Under the pieces are notes generated by a model. The model did no database searches. It was not told the DNA's origin and saw only the letters and a list, made by a program, of their open reading frames with translations. Both the position numbers and the translations under genes were made by a program. This document shows, piece by piece, positions 52,093 through 61,499 of a stretch of 64,000 bases of DNA (the stretch's first letter is position 1; the number at the start of each line of letters is the position of its first letter). The stretch is from positions 1-64,000 of the forward strand of contig JAFDXI010000125.1 in NCBI GenBank assembly GCA_018268035.1, in the 5' to 3' direction. The DNA comes from Bacteroidota bacterium (GTDB taxonomy: Bacteria; Bacteroidota; Bacteroidia; Chitinophagales; Chitinophagaceae).

Positions 52093-53658
52093 TTATCTTT
52101 TTTGTCTTCTTTTTGGGAAGAAATTACCTGTTTTAATTTTTGGTGATAGCCCTTCAGGAGCACCATAATGAGTCATCGCGCAACGGAAACCAATGGTAGA
52201 AGAGCTTTCATATTCTTCCATGAAACGACGTGCCCCGGGACTCAACCAATAAGGCATATCTAACCAACTTCCACCTTTTACCACACGGCTTTGATCACTT
52301 ATTAACGTTGTTACACCATAACCATAATAAGCACGGCTGGCAGAATCACCATCTAAATAATCTATAGCATAAGCACGTTGATAATTCCTGCGATCAGCTA
52401 AAGATGAATCATCTTCAGGAATCATTTTGATTCTACCCAGGCTATCCCTTAAATTACCTTCTCCACCACTCATATCCACCTTCATAAAGACGTTACCACG
52501 ATAAGGATTTATATCACTTTCATCAAGACCTGTTTCAGGCCTATAAACATCCGCTACCCATTCACTCACATTACCACTCATATTATACAAACCAAAACCA
52601 TTGGGGAAAAATGATGTTACAGATGAAGGAATAGCAGAACGGTCATTCAAACCACCAGCCACACCCATGTAGTCACCATTTCCACGTTTAAAGTTGGCTA
52701 ACATAGCACCTTGCATAGCTCCTTTTTTGGTTGCACGAAGGTTATCATAACCATCATTTTTCCAGGAATAGATTTGTTTATTGGCAATAACTTCTTCTCC
52801 ACGCTTCTTTTCAGATTTACGGGGTGCAGGATTTTCACTTACCAAACCCAGAGCTGCATATTCCCACTCAGCTTCTGTAGGCAGCCTGTAATCAGGAAAG
52901 AGTATACCATCCTCAAAACCAACCCTTGTTCTTGGTCTGCCTTGGGCATCTTGCAAAGGGTTTTTCTTAGGTTTCCCAGGTACTCCATCATATTCTCCCA
53001 TTAAATAAGACTTTGTATTAAAATTATCCTGGCCGCCACCATTCATTTCCTGTTTAATAAGATTTTTATTCTGATATCCGGCTTTAATTAATGCCAGCTC
53101 ATTTACCCTATCAGTTCGCCAGATACAGAAATCATGAGCCTGTCGCCAGGTAACACCAACAACAGGATAATAATTATAAGACGGATGACGAAAATAATAT
53201 TCTACATAAGGTTCATTATAAGCTAACTGGCTGCGCCATACCAATGTATCAGGCTTTGCACCATCTACCACTTTCTGATATTGAGGGTCAGAAAACACGT
53301 TTTCAATCCAATGGATATATTCACGGTAATGAACATTTGCCACTTCTGTTTTATCTATAAAAAATGAGTTTACAGTAACGCGCCTGGGGACATTGTTCCA
53401 GTCACCCATTACATCTTCTTCAGTGGATCCCATAGTAAAAGTACCACCCTGAACAAATACAAGGCCAGGGCCCGTTTTTACTTCTTTTGGTTTCGCCACA
53501 TAATAACCACCCTGGTTTTTATCATTATAATGCCAGCCGGTTACATCACTGGTGCCATCACTTTTCTTCCATGAACTTTTACTCCCTCCCTTATGACAGG
53601 AAGTTGCAAGACCCATTAGCAATAAACAGTATATTGAATTTTTAAGCAGCCTTATCAT
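52093..53658 (-). CDS. gldJ: Gliding motility lipoprotein GldJ
   Basis: A 521-aa lipoprotein (lipobox GLATSC, Cys about residue 21) with a sulfatase-modifying-factor/FGE-like fold. DVTGWHYNDKNQGGY, GPGLVFVQGGTFTMGSTEEDVMGDWNNVPRRVTVNSFFIDKTEVAN, YRLPTEAEWEYAALG, GNVSEWVADVYRP and RVVKGGSWLDMPYWL match GldJ rather than GldK. It is required for gliding and T9SS function in characterised Bacteroidota. The SUMF1-like fold is probably structural here. Confidence 0.92.
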   Translation of the reverse strand: MIRLLKNSIYCLLLMGLATSCHKGGSKSSWKKSDGTSDVTGWHYNDKNQGGYYVAKPKEVKTGPGLVFVQGGTFTMGSTEEDVMGDWNNVPRRVTVNSFFIDKTEVANVHYREYIHWIENVFSDPQYQKVVDGAKPDTLVWRSQLAYNEPYVEYYFRHPSYNYYPVVGVTWRQAHDFCIWRTDRVNELALIKAGYQNKNLIKQEMNGGGQDNFNTKSYLMGEYDGVPGKPKKNPLQDAQGRPRTRVGFEDGILFPDYRLPTEAEWEYAALGLVSENPAPRKSEKKRGEEVIANKQIYSWKNDGYDNLRATKKGAMQGAMLANFKRGNGDYMGVAGGLNDRSAIPSSVTSFFPNGFGLYNMSGNVSEWVADVYRPETGLDESDINPYRGNVFMKVDMSGGEGNLRDSLGRIKMIPEDDSSLADRRNYQRAYAIDYLDGDSASRAYYGYGVTTLISDQSRVVKGGSWLDMPYWLSPGARRFMEEYESSSTIGFRCAMTHYGAPEGLSPKIKTGNFFPKRRQKR

Positions 53659-53958
53659 CTTAACTTAATTGTGCTTTTGAATTTTTACAAACGTCGCAAA
53701 GTTGTAAATATTGTACAATGATAAGGAATTATTAACTGCTTATAAATAACCGAATAAGTTGTTGCCAATTGATCTGTATTATTTAAATAATCCATTTTTT
53801 TCCAGGAATTCAAATTCTTTCAATGATCAGTAATCAAATGCAGGGCAGTCATGCCAAATTGAAAACCTAAAAAATATAACCAGGGGAAAGGATGTCTTTT
53901 TTGTATAAAAGAAATATCTTATTTGTTGAAAAAAATTGCTTGTCATTTTAGAAATTGC
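53659..53958. other. Intergenic region upstream of gldJ and of a small gene
   Basis: A divergent region with no exact TAnnTTTG match on either strand near the starts. No other gene or repeat seen. Confidence 0.5.
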
Positions 53959-54237
53959 ATGTCCCAATATCTTAAACAAAAATCCAATGCTATGTATTTA
54001 CCTCAAATCGTTTGGCTTGAATTTGACTACAAAAACAAGCATTATGAAGGCGAAGCTATCCCGGTAGCCATTGCTTCAAAGGGTGCACTTAATCCTGTCT
54101 TCGAAATTTATTTTGATAACGAATACAGTGGTACCGCTGTTCAGCAAAACAACACCTGGGCGCTGAATAATTTTTTTGAAGAAGGTCTTGCCAAAATAGT
54201 AGGGATGAAATTAATTTCATTTTTACACCGAGATTAA
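53959..54237 (+). CDS. Small protein of a two-member paralogous family
   Basis: 92 aa from ATG 53959 (81 aa from ATG 53992, perhaps the true start). No recognised domain. Key segments: EFDYKNKHYEGEAIPVA, EIYFDNEYSGTAVQQNNTWALNNFFEEGLAKIVGMKLISFL. The layout (DYxxKHYEGEA, then FDNEYSGT, then N-W-x-GL) is shared with the 79-aa protein at 59042-59281, about 5 kb away. Probably a compact beta-rich domain. Function unknown. Confidence 0.65.
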   Translation: MSQYLKQKSNAMYLPQIVWLEFDYKNKHYEGEAIPVAIASKGALNPVFEIYFDNEYSGTAVQQNNTWALNNFFEEGLAKIVGMKLISFLHRD

Positions 54238-54307
54238 GTTTTTATTTCAGCCATCAACAACCGGTCACTCATAAAATATATTGTGAAGTTGACCGGTTGT
54301 TTGCTCT

Positions 54308-55330
54308 TTACATTGAAGTATTCGCTGCTACAGGTTGTATCTTTAAAACTCCTTTCATAAATTTTTCAATCGCCTGCTGTACTTCTAAAAGATCTTTCGA
54401 TTTAATATAACCACCCATGACATGACTACCAACATCTGGCATAGCTGCTTTTACTTTCATGTCAACAGGCGTACCTAACTCACTATACATTTTAAGAATA
54501 GCTGGCACACTCACCACCGTATCCTGGTGTTGATCATCTTTATAATAATATAATACAAGTGAAGGTTGTTTTACTTTTTCAAATGTTGATTTGGTCATCG
54601 TCGTTTCAATCAATTCCTGTAATTGAGTCACAGCCTGCAGAGGATATTGATGATACCAGTATTGTGCATATATCGCAGATGTATCTGTTGAAGTAATATC
54701 ATTTCTTCCTGTGAGCAAATGGGCTATCTGTAAACCCCAGTGGTTATTCAATATAAAAGCACGGTCATCATGCAAAGCAATGTTAGGTGACATCATGATC
54801 AATGCATAGATATCATTGGGATAAGCCGCAGAAAGTTGCAACGACAAAGTTCCACCTGTTGATGTTGACATCAGTATCACTTTTTTGCCCAATTGCCTGC
54901 CAATCTGCAAAGCTTGTTTGGCGCTTTCCCAAAGCGCTTCTGGAGTGATATCAATCATAGGGCTTACAGTGTCTATTCCATGATCCGCTAACCTGCTTAA
55001 ATATAAATTGCAACCAAACTCTTTGGCAATATTGGTATGTATGGGGCTGCCTTCTTCCTGACTGGCAGAAAAACCATGCAGGTAAACAATCGCATATTCT
55101 GTTTTGGTTTTATTAGAATCATACCATACAATCCTTGCTTCATTATCCTGTTTCAAATGATGCAAAGACTCATTACTGTCAATATACTTTTCCAATGATG
55201 CTGCACCGGATGGCACTGTGGGTAAGGTTGCCGAATATACAGGAGTTGGAGGATGTGGCCCGAGCAAATAAACAATTACAAAAACTACCAGCAGAACCAC
55301 AACAATTTTGAACCATGTTTTTTTAATCAT
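54308..55330 (-). CDS. Membrane-anchored alpha/beta hydrolase
   Basis: A 340-aa protein with an N-terminal anchor (WFKIVVVLLVVFVIVYLLG). The hydrolase core shows VYLHGFSASQEEGSP, a nucleophile motif in ILMSTSTGGTLSLQLS, and a C-terminal DVGSHVMGGY with His. The acid residue is probably in YYYKDDQHQDTVV. Faces the periplasm by topology. Substrate unknown; looks like a carboxylesterase/thioesterase relative. Confidence 0.82.
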   Translation of the reverse strand: MIKKTWFKIVVVLLVVFVIVYLLGPHPPTPVYSATLPTVPSGAASLEKYIDSNESLHHLKQDNEARIVWYDSNKTKTEYAIVYLHGFSASQEEGSPIHTNIAKEFGCNLYLSRLADHGIDTVSPMIDITPEALWESAKQALQIGRQLGKKVILMSTSTGGTLSLQLSAAYPNDIYALIMMSPNIALHDDRAFILNNHWGLQIAHLLTGRNDITSTDTSAIYAQYWYHQYPLQAVTQLQELIETTMTKSTFEKVKQPSLVLYYYKDDQHQDTVVSVPAILKMYSELGTPVDMKVKAAMPDVGSHVMGGYIKSKDLLEVQQAIEKFMKGVLKIQPVAANTSM

Positions 55331-55382
55331 ACACAGATGGATTGATAAGTAAATTTAATAACGATTAACCGAAATTTGTAGT

Positions 55383-55607
55383 ATGAATGCACAAACAGGT
55401 AAATGGATTATTGTTGCAGGAATAATTATTATAATAATCGGAACACTGATTTATTTTTTTCATGACAAGCTCGGTTGGCTTGGGAAATTACCAGGTGATA
55501 TCTATATTGAAAAAGAAAATCTCCGGTTTTATTTTCCAATCACCACAATGATTATTATCAGCGTTGTTCTAACAATTTTCATCAACATCTTTAAAAAATT
55601 TTTTTAA
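55383..55607 (+). CDS. DUF2905 small membrane protein
   Basis: A 74-aa protein with two helices (WIIVAGIIIIIIGTLIYFF; ITTMIIISVVLTIFINIF) and the conserved loop LGWLGKLPGDIYIEKENLRFYFP, diagnostic of DUF2905. Function unknown. Confidence 0.92.
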   Translation: MNAQTGKWIIVAGIIIIIIGTLIYFFHDKLGWLGKLPGDIYIEKENLRFYFPITTMIIISVVLTIFINIFKKFF

Positions 55608-55692
55608 AACATCAGGTTGCATATTTCAAACACTTATCTTTAAAAAATTAAACTGCTGTACTAAAATTGCTTAATCACTTTAATTCTTACTA

Positions 55693-56820
55693 ATGCAAGC
55701 GGTAGCCAAAGAAAGGTTCACTGCCCTTGATGTATTCAGGGGGATGACAATTTGTTTAATGATAATCGTAAACACACCGGGCAATGGTGATACCACTTTT
55801 GCTCCTTTAGAACATGCCCATTGGAATGGGTTCACACCCACAGATCTTGTGTTTCCATCTTTTATGTTTGCTGTGGGCAATGCCATGAGTTTTGTAATGA
55901 GGAGATGGAATGAAATGGGTACAGGCGCTGTGCTGGGAAAAATTTTTAAACGTACAATCATCATTTTTTTATGTGGTTATTTAATGTACTGGTTCCCATT
56001 CTTTGAATATAACGAGCAGCATCAACTAATACTTTCTCCAATAGCAGACACCAGGATTTTTGGAGTGTTACAACGCATTGCAATTGCCTACTGCCTCGCA
56101 TCGCTGATGTTATATTTCTGGGGCACACGCACCACACTCATAATAACTATCCTCATTCTTATTTTGTACTGGCCGGTGATGTTGATGTTTGGCACCGGGC
56201 CGGATCCACTCGACATGCACACAAATGCTGTATTGCGTTTAGATACCTGGCTTGTAGGTACAAAACATTTATACATGGGCGAAGGTTTTCCATTCGACCC
56301 GGAAGGTTTGCTCAGTACCTTCCCTTCTGTCGGCAATGTGGTCGCGGGTTATATCGTTGGCAAATATGTGCAGAAGAATGGCAAAACTTTTGAAGGCCTT
56401 GCTAAACTTTTTATGGCGGGTTTCATTTTTATCGTAATTGCATTCTGGTGGAACTATGGTTTTCCTATCAACAAAAAAATATGGACCAGTAGTTTTGTTG
56501 TGCATACCACTGGTTTGGATTGTATGCTCCTTGCCTGCATTATGTATTATTTTGATTTTTTAAAAAAGCATAAAGGCATTTACTTTTTTGAAGTGTTTGG
56601 AAAAAATCCACTCTTCGTTTATCTCGTTTCTGAATTGCTGGTGACTATTTTATACATGATACCTGTCGGGGATACGACACTGTATGAATGGATTTATCAA
56701 AACATTTTCATTCATGCAGGAGCTTATATCGGGTCTTTGCTGTTTGCTATTTGTTACATGCTCACATGCTGGCTGGTAGGTTATTTCCTTGACAAGAAAA
56801 AGATTTATATCAGGGTATAA
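55693..56820 (+). CDS. NagX/HGSNAT-like membrane acyltransferase (DUF5009-type)
   Basis: A 375-aa polytopic protein with about ten helices. The N-terminus RFTALDVFRGMTICLMIIVNTPGNGDTTFAPLEHAHWNGFTPTDLVFPSFMFAVGNAMSF is the family signature, including the conserved His (EHAHWNG) expected to take the acetyl group. In human HGSNAT the enzyme acetylates heparan sulfate glucosamine; bacterial relatives are thought to modify amino sugars. Start ATG 55693; ends before a terminator. Confidence 0.9.
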   Translation: MQAVAKERFTALDVFRGMTICLMIIVNTPGNGDTTFAPLEHAHWNGFTPTDLVFPSFMFAVGNAMSFVMRRWNEMGTGAVLGKIFKRTIIIFLCGYLMYWFPFFEYNEQHQLILSPIADTRIFGVLQRIAIAYCLASLMLYFWGTRTTLIITILILILYWPVMLMFGTGPDPLDMHTNAVLRLDTWLVGTKHLYMGEGFPFDPEGLLSTFPSVGNVVAGYIVGKYVQKNGKTFEGLAKLFMAGFIFIVIAFWWNYGFPINKKIWTSSFVVHTTGLDCMLLACIMYYFDFLKKHKGIYFFEVFGKNPLFVYLVSELLVTILYMIPVGDTTLYEWIYQNIFIHAGAYIGSLLFAICYMLTCWLVGYFLDKKKIYIRV

Positions 56821-56875
56821 TATTATTGTCAAATCATATAGAATAATCATTTAGACAGGTTATTCAATATTAAAT

Positions 56876-56910
56876 AGAGCGCAGCCAGAAAATGCTGCGC
56901 TCTATCTTTT
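56876..56910 (+). terminator. Probable terminator of the acyltransferase gene
   Basis: A perfect 10-bp stem, AGAGCGCAGC (56876-56885) and GCTGCGCTCT (56894-56903), with an 8-nt loop followed by ATCTTTT. GC-rich, about 55 bp after the stop; the T-run is short. Confidence 0.75.
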
Positions 56911-56917
56911 AGATTTG
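56910..56917 (+). promoter_or_regulatory. Candidate -7 box TAGATTTG of the TonB receptor gene
   Basis: A full TAnnTTTG match just after the terminator stem and 21 nt before ATG 56939. The terminator and promoter abut. Confidence 0.4.
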
Positions 56918-56938
56918 TGCTGAAATATTTTGATACGC

Positions 56939-59032
56939 ATGATAAATCGAAGCAAAGTGAAAATGTATTTTATAAGAAGGTTTAGCATATTCAGTTTGAT
57001 TGTTTCAATTTATTTTCTCCATATCCAATCGTCTTTTGCACAATCAGATTCTGTACACTCATTTTTAGATACGACAATCCTTGAACCGGTTACTGTGACT
57101 GCTTTTGGTGGTGCAATCAACTGGAAAGATGCACCGGCAACAGTATCTCTTATCCAAAAAACTGCACTACAGCGTTTGGATAACACTGCCATTGTTCCGG
57201 TTTTGAATACTGTACCTGGTGTGCGCATGGAAGAAAGGAGCCCAGGCAGTTATCGTTTATCTATCAGGGGTAGTTTATTGCGATCCCCCTTTGGAATCAG
57301 GAATATTAAAGTGTATTGGAATGATATGCCGCTTACTGATGCTGGTGGTAATACTTATCTCAACCTCGTGGATATAAGCCAGCTTACATCCATCGAAATT
57401 GCAAAAGGCCCTGCCAGTAGTATGTACGGCGCCAATACCGGCGGCGTTGTTCTATTACATAGTGACCCTTCAGTATTTCAAAAAAAATTCAGCGCAAATA
57501 TTGAAACAGGTTCTTATGATTTATTCAACGAGCAATTAACTTTTAATCATCAAACAAAAAAATTATCATTCAGCTTACAACAAAGTCATTATCAGAATAA
57601 AGGTTACAGGCAACAAAGCGTATCACGTAAAGGTGCTGTACAGGGTGTGATGAATTGGAACATCAATAATAAAGAACAACTATCAGCTTTATTATTTTAT
57701 ACCGACCTGCATTATGAAACGCCCGGCGGCATCACTAAACAACAGATGGATTCTTTACCCACTCTCGCAAGACAACCATCTGGCACGACACCAGGGGCTG
57801 TTCAACAACAGGCGGGAGTTTATAATAAAACAGGTTTTGCAGGTTTAACCCTGCATTCTGATTTTGGAAAAGGCTGGACCAATACTACATCTGCAACCAT
57901 CAGCTACACTGATTTTAAAAATCCTTTCATCACCAACTATGAACATCGTAAAGAAATGAATTATGGTGCAAGGACTGCTTTTGAATGGAATATTTTAAAA
58001 GCAAAATGGATTACAGGATTTGAATGGCAACAGAATATTTCACACATCAATAATTTCGAAAATAATAACGGGAAACCTGGCACCCAACTTTATGATGATG
58101 AAGTGCATGTTATGCAATATTTCGCTTTTACTCAATTAAACATGCAATTTAAATGCTTTACTATCCAGGCTGGAATTAGTGCCAATCAACAAATACTAAA
58201 ATTCAATCGCATTTCTGATCCTGTTTATAATTATTGGCAACATCAAAATACAAAAATTCTATTAGCGCCAAGGCTGAGTGCTTTATATAAAATGAACAAA
58301 AATATTTCAATTTTTGCCATACTTTCCAAAGGATTTTCCCCACCAACACTTGCTGAGATCCGGCCTTCCACCAATCAGTTTTATAACCTTCAACCAGAAT
58401 ATGGCTGGAATTTTGAATGTGGCATTAAAGGAACTTTCCTACACAACAGAATAGATTTCCAGGCTTCTGTTTACTCATTCCACCTCAGCAATGCAATTGT
58501 ACAACAGCAGGACAGCAGTGGTACAGAGTATTTTGTGAATGCAGGTTCAACCCGTCAAAATGGAGTTGAACTTTGGTTGCAGGCACATCTTTTAAAAAAT
58601 AATAACAGGCTCTTCAGGGCTTTGACAATATCTAATAGTTTTTCATTCCAGCCTTATACTTTTGGCGACTATATTTCAGGTGCAAAAAATCTTTCAGGCA
58701 ACAGGTTAACCGGCACGCCCAGATGCGTTAACGTTGTACAGTTTGATATCAATACACAGTTAGGAATTTATCTCAACACCAATTATAATTTTACATCATC
58801 TATCCCTTTATCTGACGACAATGATGTGTATGCTGACAGCTATAATCTCTTGCAGTGTAAGCTTGGTTATATTTTGCAATTAAGAAAAATTGGAATGGAT
58901 TTTTATATTGGTGCAGATAACCTTTTAAATGAAACCTATAGTTTAGGCAATGACCTGAATGCTTTTGGAGGAAGGTATTTTAACCCCGCACCAAAAAGAA
59001 ATTATTTCTTTGGAGTAAAATTTGAATTGTAA
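56939..59032 (+). CDS. TonB-dependent outer-membrane receptor
   Basis: About 697 aa (start ATG 56939; ATG 56963 also possible). Signal peptide ends near FAQS. Plug residues about 45-165 (LEPVTVTAFGGAINWKDAPATVSLIQK; VPGVRMEERSPGSYRLSIRG; SIEIAKGPASSMYGANTGGVVLLHSD). A 22-strand barrel follows, ending RNYFFGVKFEL. There is no CarboxypepD_reg domain and no SusD partner next to it, so it is not a typical glycan-uptake pair; iron complexes or cobalamin are more usual for this type. Substrate unknown. Confidence 0.92.
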   Translation: MINRSKVKMYFIRRFSIFSLIVSIYFLHIQSSFAQSDSVHSFLDTTILEPVTVTAFGGAINWKDAPATVSLIQKTALQRLDNTAIVPVLNTVPGVRMEERSPGSYRLSIRGSLLRSPFGIRNIKVYWNDMPLTDAGGNTYLNLVDISQLTSIEIAKGPASSMYGANTGGVVLLHSDPSVFQKKFSANIETGSYDLFNEQLTFNHQTKKLSFSLQQSHYQNKGYRQQSVSRKGAVQGVMNWNINNKEQLSALLFYTDLHYETPGGITKQQMDSLPTLARQPSGTTPGAVQQQAGVYNKTGFAGLTLHSDFGKGWTNTTSATISYTDFKNPFITNYEHRKEMNYGARTAFEWNILKAKWITGFEWQQNISHINNFENNNGKPGTQLYDDEVHVMQYFAFTQLNMQFKCFTIQAGISANQQILKFNRISDPVYNYWQHQNTKILLAPRLSALYKMNKNISIFAILSKGFSPPTLAEIRPSTNQFYNLQPEYGWNFECGIKGTFLHNRIDFQASVYSFHLSNAIVQQQDSSGTEYFVNAGSTRQNGVELWLQAHLLKNNNRLFRALTISNSFSFQPYTFGDYISGAKNLSGNRLTGTPRCVNVVQFDINTQLGIYLNTNYNFTSSIPLSDDNDVYADSYNLLQCKLGYILQLRKIGMDFYIGADNLLNETYSLGNDLNAFGGRYFNPAPKRNYFFGVKFEL

Positions 59033-59041
59033 ATAGAAGAT

Positions 59042-59281
59042 TTATATTGTAACCAACATAGCAATTATTACACCTCCAATAGTTGCAAGTAATCCACGAT
59101 CAAGATGGCTGTCTGATAGCCATTTACTGTTTGTCTTAATTATAGTCCCGGCAAATTCATCCTGCAGATATACATCGTAAGCAGTACAATCGGCACATTC
59201 CGGCGTTGATGGATAAGCTTCCCCTTCGTAATGTTTTTCTTCATAGTCGAAACATAAGGGAATACTTTGATTTAAGTTCAT
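59042..59281 (-). CDS. Small protein, paralogue of the 53959 gene
   Basis: 79 aa: MNLNQSIPLCFDYEEKHYEGEAYPSTPECADCTAYDVYLQDEFAGTIIKTNSKW, then DRGLLATIGGVIIAMLVTI. It shares DYxxKHYEGEA, a V-Y-x2-DE[FY][AS]GT segment and the N-x-W and GL motifs with the 53959 gene. It adds CADC, a potential metal or disulfide pair, and ends in a short hydrophobic stretch. Function unknown. It converges with the TonB receptor gene, 9 bp apart. Confidence 0.7.
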   Translation of the reverse strand: MNLNQSIPLCFDYEEKHYEGEAYPSTPECADCTAYDVYLQDEFAGTIIKTNSKWLSDSHLDRGLLATIGGVIIAMLVTI

Positions 59282-59516
59282 AACAGTTGTATTAAATATT
59301 TTGTATAGGTACGTAAAACAAGAAAAAGTTTAATTCCAACTTTCAATTTTAATAATTCATTATAAAAACCGTTCATTATAAAATATCCCTCAATCTGGAA
59401 TACTTTTGTTAATCTACGACTATAACCAAAGAATTATACAAACCTATAAGTTTTTTCATTTCATTCTTCCAACCTGATTTAAATATTTGTTGAGATAATA
59501 CCTGTTTAATTAAACA

Positions 59517-60629
59517 TTATAAATAATTCAAATTGGTTGTAGGAGTAATTTTTATTACGGCTTCATACATTAACCGGATTGTATTTTCTATATCATCCCT
59601 GTGTAACATTTCAACCGTTGTATGCATATATCGTAATGGAATGGAAATTAAAACCGATGGGCAGCCATCATTTGCATACGCAAAGCTATCAGTATCCGTT
59701 CCGGTTGACCTGCTTAAAGAACGCCATTGTACAGGTAATTTTTCTTTTTCTGCAATATCCCCCACAAATGAAAGCAGCTTATTATGTACTGCCGGTGCAT
59801 AAGAAAGTACTGGACCCTTACCACAGGAAACATCTCCTTCCACCAGTTTATTGATCATGGGTGTAGTGGTATCATGTGTTACATCAGTTACAATAGCAAC
59901 ATTTGGTTTTATTCTGCGTGCAATCATCTCAGCGCCACGCAAACCAATTTCTTCCTGCACCGCATTGACTACATACAAACTATATGGCAATTTATTTTTA
60001 TGCTGGTGGATCATTCTCGCCACTTCAGCAATCATAAAACCACCTATCCTGTTATCAAATGCACGCCCGATAAAATAATTATTAGACAACTCATCAAATC
60101 CATCCTGGTAAGTAACTACTGCCCCAATATGAATACCCAATGCCTCCACTTCTTTTTTTGACCTGGCACCACAATCCAGAAATAAATTTTCTGGTTTTGG
60201 ATGTGGTTCCTTTGGATCGCTGCCCGAATGTCTCGTATGAATAGCAGGCCATCCGAAAACTGCTTTCACCACACCTTTTTTACCATGTATTAATACACGC
60301 ATTGCAGGTGCAATCTGATGGTCAACTCCACCATTACGTTTCAGGTAAATCAACCCCTGATCATTGATATAATTTACAAACCAGCTTATCTCATCAGCAT
60401 GTGCTTCAATCACCACTTTAAAAGCTGCATCCGGATTTATTACGCCTACCGCAGTACCATACGGATCAACAAATGTTGTATCCACAAATTGTTTGATATT
60501 ATTCAACCATACCTTTTGTCCACTGCTTTCAAAGCCAACTGGTGAAGGGGTATTAATATATGATTTCAAAAAATTCAATGAAGCATCATTAATCCTGTAT
60601 AATGCTTTTTTTACTTGTTTCTTTGCCAT
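59517..60629 (-). CDS. M42 family aminopeptidase (PepA/FrvX-like)
   Basis: A 370-aa cytosolic metalloaminopeptidase. VVIEAHADEISWFV (His/Asp metal ligands near 71), GRAFDNRIGGFMIAEV near 190, VQEEIGLRGAEM (Glu-Glu near 224), IVTDVTHDTT (Asp) and a His in YMHTTVEMLH make up the co-catalytic site. Members form large tetrahedral dodecamers; here the role is likely peptide degradation. Confidence 0.93.
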   Translation of the reverse strand: MAKKQVKKALYRINDASLNFLKSYINTPSPVGFESSGQKVWLNNIKQFVDTTFVDPYGTAVGVINPDAAFKVVIEAHADEISWFVNYINDQGLIYLKRNGGVDHQIAPAMRVLIHGKKGVVKAVFGWPAIHTRHSGSDPKEPHPKPENLFLDCGARSKKEVEALGIHIGAVVTYQDGFDELSNNYFIGRAFDNRIGGFMIAEVARMIHQHKNKLPYSLYVVNAVQEEIGLRGAEMIARRIKPNVAIVTDVTHDTTTPMINKLVEGDVSCGKGPVLSYAPAVHNKLLSFVGDIAEKEKLPVQWRSLSRSTGTDTDSFAYANDGCPSVLISIPLRYMHTTVEMLHRDDIENTIRLMYEAVIKITPTTNLNYL

Positions 60630-60874
60630 ACTTCCTTGACTATTTTAAAAATGCATTCCTGCAACGGGACTGTTAAAGCAATCAACTTTTTAAAGAAAAT
60701 TGAGTGCAGAAAATTAAACAAAAAATATATCCCAATCATTTTCCTTTTATAAATGGATACAGACTGGGATACGTACTGTTGAGATTATTTTAAAAATCAA
60801 AAAAAACAAAGCCTAAATATTTTTTTAACAATAATGGCCTGCAATTTTTTCAATGATTTTTAAAAAATGACTAC

Positions 60875-61381
60875 TTATTTGCCAAGCATATTTTTCAGCG
60901 AATCCATTATTCCTCCACCCTGGCTGTTATTGCTACCTCCGCCTAAACCAAATTTGCTCAACACAGAACCAACATCAAAATTAGAACCTCCAAAATGACT
61001 GAGAATTGATGATAAATCAAAACTGCTATCGTTAGGGTCATTTGTTTTATGCACCAGTTTACCCAATACTGATGGTATCAATGATGAAGCAATACCACCT
61101 GCCTGAGAGTTACTCAAACCAAATTTTTGCATGAGTCTTTCCACCAGGTTACCCTGCATATTTTGAGCCAATGGATTGGATCCAACATTGCTGCCACCAC
61201 TATTAAAAAGCCCCATCACATCAGACATATTGCCCGACTGCACAGCATCTTTTAAAGTGTCCATAATTGAGTGGGTTGCGGTTTCAACTGCAGCATCATT
61301 TTGTTCGTTAGGGATGTCCTTGTTGTCAATAATTGAGCTGCCTGCATGTTCCTTAACAAGCGATAAGATTTGATCAAACAT
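60875..61381 (-). CDS. DUF937 protein
   Basis: 168 aa from ATG 61381 (MFDQILSLVKEHAGSSII); the longer open frame adds no family sequence. SIMDTLKDAVQSGNMSDVMGLFNSGG, LVERLMQKFGLSNSQAGGIASSLIPSVLGKLVHK and a Gly/Ser-rich end with repeated DLSSILSHFGGSNF DVGSVLSKFG are typical of DUF937 (YidB-like). Function not known. Confidence 0.88.
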   Translation of the reverse strand: MFDQILSLVKEHAGSSIIDNKDIPNEQNDAAVETATHSIMDTLKDAVQSGNMSDVMGLFNSGGSNVGSNPLAQNMQGNLVERLMQKFGLSNSQAGGIASSLIPSVLGKLVHKTNDPNDSSFDLSSILSHFGGSNFDVGSVLSKFGLGGGSNNSQGGGIMDSLKNMLGK

Positions 61382-61499
61382 AATTATAGGTTTTAGCTGG
61401 TGAAGATAAGGTTTATACAAAAAAACCATGATTTCATGAGAAATATAACTATTTTGAAAAAATAAATCTTGTCTAAGAACAACCAAAAAAGTTCAATAA

